DNA of 18,550 nucleotides from positions 1-18,550 of the forward strand of contig JAUWMY010000007.1 of the NCBI GenBank assembly GCA_030612945.1. The letters run 5' to 3'. The translations under genes were made by a program, and so were the position numbers. This DNA is from Desulfobacteraceae bacterium (GTDB lineage Bacteria > Desulfobacterota > DSM-4660 > Desulfatiglandales > Desulfatiglandaceae). The notes beneath the pieces are model-generated. The model did not search any database. It was given only the letters and a program-made list of their open reading frames with translations, and had not been told where the DNA came from. Below, in pieces: positions 14,902-18,550 of this stretch; the first letter of the stretch is position 1, and each line of letters opens with the position of its first letter.

Positions 14902-15718
14902 CTCGTTTCAACAAAGCCTTTTTTACCGCATGGTTCATTGCATTAACCGGAGGTTTGATACCTGTCCACAACCTGAACTGTTCCGCTCCCTGGTTAATGA
15001 ACATTTTAAGCCCGCTGACTGTCACGCAGCCGCAGACCTTAGCCATCTTAAGCAGCCGGGTTTCAAGGGGGTTATAGATGATGTCCATCACCACCATTCC
15101 TTCTTCAAGAATATTTTCCTGAACAAGACACCGGTCAATGTGGGGATACATACCTACCGGTGTAGTCTGGATTAGCAGGTCTACTTGAATGCCTTCCACT
15201 TCTCTTAAATGCACAAAAGGGCATCCTAGAGAACTGGCGAGCTCTTCCCCTCTCCTTACGGTGCGATTGGTGATATTCAGACGAACACCACTTTGTTTTA
15301 GAATAAATCCAATAGCCCGAGCAGAGCCTCCTGCACCAATAATGAGGCAGGTCTTACCAGAGAGTTCAATCTTATCTTCAAGAGCTTTTAGGGCACCGAG
15401 CGCATCGGTATTGTATCCGATCAGCTTACCCCCGTCATTAATGATAGTATTGATTGCACCTATTTTTTTCGCCAGGTCATCCACCTCATCAAGAAAGGAG
15501 ATCACCTCTGATTTAAAAGGAATGGTAACGCTCATTCCTTTTATGCCAAGGGCACTTGCTCCTTTTAAGGCACCCTCCGGATCTTCTGTTTCAAATGCAA
15601 GGTATACCGCGTTTATGCCTGTTGTCAAAAAAGCGGCATTATGCATGATTGGGCTGAGGGAATGGCCTATTGGCTTGCCTAACACACCATAGAGATTTGT
15701 ATTTTGATCAATAATCAT
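14888..15718 (-). CDS. aroE: Shikimate dehydrogenase (NADP+)
   Basis: Reduces 3-dehydroshikimate to shikimate. The 276 residues match AroE (E. coli 272). Motifs: shikimate-binding S20/S22 in GHSLSPIMHN; K69 in TIPFK and D105 in GYNTDA as the catalytic pair; the dinucleotide loop GAGGSARA (128-135); NRT (151-153), which reads the NADP 2'-phosphate; and SGLKMFINQGAEQFRLWTG near the C-terminus. The start overlaps the aroD stop by 4 nt (ATGA), so the two are translationally coupled. Strong assignment; AroE and not the quinate-using YdiB from the context. Confidence 0.95.
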   Translation of the reverse strand: MIIDQNTNLYGVLGKPIGHSLSPIMHNAAFLTTGINAVYLAFETEDPEGALKGASALGIKGMSVTIPFKSEVISFLDEVDDLAKKIGAINTIINDGGKLIGYNTDALGALKALEDKIELSGKTCLIIGAGGSARAIGFILKQSGVRLNITNRTVRRGEELASSLGCPFVHLREVEGIQVDLLIQTTPVGMYPHIDRCLVQENILEEGMVVMDIIYNPLETRLLKMAKVCGCVTVSGLKMFINQGAEQFRLWTGIKPPVNAMNHAVKKALLKRDEKN

Positions 15719-16383
15719 GAAGAGAGCACTCCCAATATCTTTCTCATCTCCTTGACAGGTATCTGCCCCGGTGCAGACTCCTGTCCTGTTTCAAGAGAAG
15801 CAAACGTAAGGTATCCACCCAGGAGATGGCAGGCAACCCGGCTTATTCGGCCAAGTGGCCCCATACAAAAGGCAATGATTTTGATGTGCAGATTTCCCGC
15901 CAATGGTATCAACTCCAATACCCTGAGGTTGTCTTCAGATTCCTTTGCTTGTGTCACGATCTTTACGACATCCGCGCCGGTTGCTGCCATCTCCTTAAAA
16001 ATATCCTTTAACTTCTCCTGGGAAGGAGTTCCATTTACCAGATGTGCAGACACAACGTGACCGCACGCCGAAGGATATTGAAAGATCTCCTGTCGAAACT
16101 CCGGTGGCAAACTGAATTCTACATCCACAAGATCCACTCCTGCTTCCATGGCGTCTATTAGATGGCGCACCCTTGTCCTATAATCGTCAGATCCTTTCCC
16201 TCCCTCCCGTTTAGAGCGATATGTCGCCAAAATTGGTTTGGGGGCACGCCTTATAATCTCGTTGAGATCAAAGGTCTCCATAACGTCCAGGCGTATCTCC
16301 ACAATATCTGCTAATAGCGCGACTTCTTCCATCTTTTTTAGTGCCTCAGCACTATTCCTGGCAATTATTGGTATACAGATCAT
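15715..16383 (-). CDS. aroD: 3-dehydroquinate dehydratase, type I
   Basis: Dehydrates 3-dehydroquinate to 3-dehydroshikimate through a Schiff base. The 222 residues are slightly short of the usual 225-250. E29, R31 and D33 in VEIRLD, the general base H114 in SAH, the Schiff-base lysine K141 in VKIVT (H-K spacing of 27 as in the Salmonella/E. coli enzyme), R182 and the APGQIP loop are all present, so it is complete. There is no clear Shine-Dalgarno before the ATG at 16383. Unlike the other genes of the run it is preceded by a 208-nt gap, which carries direct repeats and overlapping palindromes and may hold a separate promoter. Confidence 0.93.
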   Translation of the reverse strand: MICIPIIARNSAEALKKMEEVALLADIVEIRLDVMETFDLNEIIRRAPKPILATYRSKREGGKGSDDYRTRVRHLIDAMEAGVDLVDVEFSLPPEFRQEIFQYPSACGHVVSAHLVNGTPSQEKLKDIFKEMAATGADVVKIVTQAKESEDNLRVLELIPLAGNLHIKIIAFCMGPLGRISRVACHLLGGYLTFASLETGQESAPGQIPVKEMRKILGVLSS

Positions 16384-16405
16384 TTTTGATTAATGCCCGC
16401 CCTGG

Positions 16406-16430
16406 CCTCCGGCTCGTAACCTCTGGCTCG
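16406..16430. repeat. Imperfect direct repeat CCTCCGGCTCG / CCTCTGGCTCG
   Basis: Two 11-nt units at 16406-16416 and 16420-16430, one mismatch, 14-nt period, just upstream of aroD on the minus strand. Confidence 0.45.
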
Positions 16431-16501
16431 GAGAACGCGATACGCTTTGAGCTTGTACTTGCTTCTGGTGCTCTACTATGTTTGACCTCCGCCCGCTATA
16501 T

Positions 16502-16519
16502 CTGGTCAGACCAGGTCTG
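16502..16519. promoter_or_regulatory. Overlapping palindromes upstream of aroD
   Basis: CTGGTCAGACCAG (16502-16514) and CAGACCAGGTCTG (16507-16519) are each perfect 13-nt palindromes with a one-base centre, sharing eight bases. Candidate operator, or alternative RNA hairpins, in the 208-nt gap between DHQS II and aroD. Confidence 0.4.
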
Positions 16520-16591
16520 GGCCCGGGATTGTTGATTGAGCATCTTCGCAAAAACCTTGCCCGGCTATAATCCATAACATGCTCATGTGCG

Positions 16592-17584
16592 TCACTTCTC
16601 AGTGATCGTCTCTTTGATCTTGTGGCCGAAATGCCTCCCTGCATTTTCAACATGCCCCAACACCTGATCGTCCGTTTTGATCTTCACCACCGAGATTGGC
16701 TCCCCCTGTGATGAAACCAGTCTAATGGTCTCCGCGTTTTGAAGAATGGTGGACACGGGACCGTTGGGGCTGGTTGCCACGATGAGGAGCAACGGCCTCC
16801 GTTCGATCTTTACCCTGCCCACTAAAAGGGGCATGGCCTGTCCCTTCCAGTTTACCCCCATCACTTCGTCTCCTGCCTCCAATTCAGAAAGATACCGTGT
16901 CCTTCCTCCAGGTACCATTGTGTAGGCGTGAACAGGCCCTGCATTGACCCTGAACGGTCTAGGGGAGACGTAGGGGTTATCAATGCTCTCTGAGTGGACC
17001 ATAAAGAGGCACTGACTGCTGTTGCCAGTCAGCATACCTTCCCCTTCCTTCATCATGGTGCATGTGTCCACACAAACCCTATCCCCCATCCCCACCGGGA
17101 GAACCTTTTCAATGGTGAGCAGTTCCAGGCCAATAACTTCCTGACCCGATCGGATCTCATTAAATATTTCCCTGACCCTTGCCGGGTTCCTATGGGTTAT
17201 GATCACGCCGTCTACGCCTTTTTCTAAAATCCCGGCAGCGGTTTTGGCCTCCTCAAGATCCTCGACCTCGACAAGGATATTATCGGCCCTGGCCACCAGA
17301 TTTTCTAAGGGGATGATCTTCCAGTCCCTGGTCCTGATAACAACCTTTTTCCGTCGACTGAGCTTGATGATCTTTTCCTCATCTTCTGATGAATGGATCT
17401 CCACACATACCACATCTTTTTCCCATCTCAGGTCTCCGTTATCAGAAACGGTCGTTATCAGCCCTAATTCTTTAACATCTTTAACCTTATCCGGGGGCAC
17501 AATGACCGCGTCAGCCCCCATCTCTAAGGCCGCAGTAACAAGTTCCTTTTTCCACGGGTCGGCCTTAACCCAAACCTCTTTCAT
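16592..17584 (-). CDS. aroB': 3-dehydroquinate synthase II (archaeal-type, ADTH route)
   Basis: Converts 2-amino-3,7-dideoxy-D-threo-hept-6-ulosonate (ADTH) to 3-dehydroquinate with NAD+, replacing AroB, in organisms that start aromatic synthesis from aspartate semialdehyde instead of DAHP. The 330-residue protein starts MKEVWVKADPWKKELVTAAL and carries the typical C-terminal part: GDRVCVDTCTMMKEGEGMLTG (about 168-188), FRVNAGPVHAYTMVPGGRTRYLSELEAGDEV (about 212-242). It is unrelated to classical AroB. Its start overlaps the tyrA stop as ATGA. The ADTH synthase is not in the window and would be expected upstream of pheA. Archaeal-type members are known in Desulfobacterota, so it is notable but not unique. 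Confidence 0.93.
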   Translation of the reverse strand: MKEVWVKADPWKKELVTAALEMGADAVIVPPDKVKDVKELGLITTVSDNGDLRWEKDVVCVEIHSSEDEEKIIKLSRRKKVVIRTRDWKIIPLENLVARADNILVEVEDLEEAKTAAGILEKGVDGVIITHRNPARVREIFNEIRSGQEVIGLELLTIEKVLPVGMGDRVCVDTCTMMKEGEGMLTGNSSQCLFMVHSESIDNPYVSPRPFRVNAGPVHAYTMVPGGRTRYLSELEAGDEVMGVNWKGQAMPLLVGRVKIERRPLLLIVATSPNGPVSTILQNAETIRLVSSQGEPISVVKIKTDDQVLGHVENAGRHFGHKIKETITEK

Positions 17585-18390
17585 TGTTTCATTACCTCCT
17601 TGCTGAAAAAGCCCTTAAGCGATTCAAATAGTACCTTGAATGACTCTCTGTCCTTACTTCTAATGATTCGGATCAATTTGTTTGCTGATTCGAAATACTG
17701 CTCAATGAAATCCCCGGCATCAGAGTTATCCATCAGAAGCGACCCAAAAAGGCCCTCAGGTTGCTCCACAATAGATTTGATCCGATCAAGACTCTGCTTG
17801 AACGTCTGGGTGGAGCATTGGACAAGGTTTTCAAGCTCAATCCCTGATCGGCTTATACAAAGGGCCAGGACAAGGGTCGAGAAGTGGTTGACCCCCTGAA
17901 CAATTCCCATAATATGATCATGTTTTTCGGGTGTCAGGATTGTCACTCTAAAACCGGCCTTTTGAAAAACCCCTGCGATCCAATCTAACCATTGTTCTCC
18001 TCTGCCAGGGCAGAGTACCACCCTTGCCTGGTGATCTTCGGCCACATCCGCGCCAAAAAGGGGGTGCGCGCCCACAACCTGTGCACCGGAATATTTCAGC
18101 ATGGCCTTCATGGGCCCTTTTTTGATGGAAGTGAGATCCATCAACAGGCCGTTTTCCGGAATAAGAGGACCGATCTTTTTTATTACTTCAACTGTGCTGG
18201 AGATGGGAACCGATATGACAACCACATCACAGTTGGGTGCCATTTCCTCAGGACTAAGACGTGTTTTTCGACCCGTACGAAGGACCTCAAAACCAAATTG
18301 CTCTAAGAGGCCTCCAAACCACGATCCCATCCTGCCGGTACCACCCACAATTCCCACTTTGGGCCTTAATGAAGGATTGTTTAATCCCAT
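17581..18390 (-). CDS. tyrA: Prephenate dehydrogenase, monofunctional
   Basis: Oxidatively decarboxylates prephenate to 4-hydroxyphenylpyruvate. The 269 residues hold the NAD-binding GGTGRMG loop (16-22), GAHPLFG (107-113, H109) and VNHF (H169) around the active site. It resembles the prephenate dehydrogenase half of the E. coli T-protein but lacks the chorismate mutase and the C-terminal ACT domain, so feedback control by Tyr through ACT is not expected. The ATG at 18390 follows AGGGGGTGATCC, a strong ribosome site, and overlaps the pheA end by 10 nt. Tight coupling with pheA upstream and DHQS II downstream. Strong assignment; NAD versus NADP is not decided. Confidence 0.92.
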   Translation of the reverse strand: MGLNNPSLRPKVGIVGGTGRMGSWFGGLLEQFGFEVLRTGRKTRLSPEEMAPNCDVVVISVPISSTVEVIKKIGPLIPENGLLMDLTSIKKGPMKAMLKYSGAQVVGAHPLFGADVAEDHQARVVLCPGRGEQWLDWIAGVFQKAGFRVTILTPEKHDHIMGIVQGVNHFSTLVLALCISRSGIELENLVQCSTQTFKQSLDRIKSIVEQPEGLFGSLLMDNSDAGDFIEQYFESANKLIRIIRSKDRESFKVLFESLKGFFSKEVMKQ

Positions 18391-18550
18391 GGATCACCCC
18401 CTGCCGGGTAGGACCCGAGCCGTTTCATAAACGAGCAGTAACCATCTATTTCCTTGAGCGCCTCACGTACATTATCATCCTGCTCATGTCCCTCAAGGTC
18501 CACAAAAAAGAGATACTCCCAGTTCCTCATCTTCATGGGCCGGGATTCAA
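18381..18550 (-). CDS. pheA: Prephenate dehydratase, C-terminal ACT-domain end (runs off the window)
   Basis: Only the last 56 codons are inside, ending with TAA at 18383-18381. They read ESRPMKMRNWEYLFFVDLEG, then HEQDDNVREALKEIDGYCSFMKRLGSYPAGGDPWD. The ESRP motif and the following strand-helix are the Phe-binding ACT domain of prephenate dehydratases, so this gene is expected to be feedback-inhibited by phenylalanine. Whether a chorismate mutase domain is fused at the N-terminus cannot be seen. It overlaps tyrA by 10 nt and heads the visible operon. Confidence 0.88.
   Translation of the reverse strand, partial: ESRPMKMRNWEYLFFVDLEGHEQDDNVREALKEIDGYCSFMKRLGSYPAGGDPWD

Noticed and set aside
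16390..16653. 87-codon minus-strand frame between DHQS II and aroD
   Set aside because: It overlaps the DHQS II 3' end in another frame and has no family resemblance.
1..18550. CRISPR array, insertion sequence or prophage
   Set aside because: No regular 28-37 nt repeats with spacers, no transposase, integrase or phage genes were found.

Overview
The window reads as chromosomal DNA of an anaerobic, probably sulfate-reducing or syntrophic member of the Desulfobacterota (former Deltaproteobacteria). This is inferred from the gene set: an archaeal-type 3-dehydroquinate synthase (DHQS II) inside an aromatic amino acid operon, an Aquifex-type aconitase, an acyl-CoA dehydrogenase with its own ETF, and intergenic heptad repeats (GTTCACG / TTGAACC) around a four-helix-bundle (23S rRNA intervening-sequence) gene remnant. 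No species-level claim is made.

Layout. (1) 1-123, minus: N-terminus of a TrpB2-type tryptophan synthase beta chain, leaving the window. (2) 124-1009: gene-poor stretch with degenerate repeats, an orphan terminator-like hairpin and a decayed lipoprotein-like reading frame. (3) 1010-3589, plus: EamA/DMT permease, a small AT-rich helix-turn-helix/coiled-coil protein, and an AI-2E/PerM family membrane protein. (4) 7524-3611, minus: one transcription unit made of promoter, Ile/Leu-rich 39-codon leader ORF, attenuator-like hairpins, acyl-CoA dehydrogenase, EtfB, and an EtfA fused in one frame to an XRE helix-turn-helix and a cupin domain. (5) 8254-11902, plus: aconitase and NADP-isocitrate dehydrogenase, separated by a repeat-bracketed, broken four-helix-bundle gene. 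(6) 13438-12149, minus: citrate synthase, converging on icd. (7) 18550-13636, minus: pheA (C-terminal end), tyrA, DHQS II, aroD, aroE and aroA, mostly with overlapping ends.

How it fits together. Citrate synthase, aconitase and isocitrate dehydrogenase give the citrate-to-2-oxoglutarate arm of the TCA cycle. The acyl-CoA dehydrogenase would pass electrons to the adjacent EtfAB. The aro/tyrA/pheA block turns an ADTH-type precursor into 3-dehydroquinate and onward to EPSP, and handles prephenate toward Phe and Tyr. aroK and aroC are not in the window.

Most notable: the acyl-CoA dehydrogenase/ETF operon is preceded by what looks like a full amino-acid-type attenuator. It has a consensus-like promoter, a leader peptide with 17 Ile/Leu among 39 residues, three mutually exclusive complementary segments and a terminator with eight T. 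The last gene of the same operon is an ETF-alpha carrying its own DNA-binding and cupin domains, which may be a flavin-linked regulator. Both are inferred from sequence alone.
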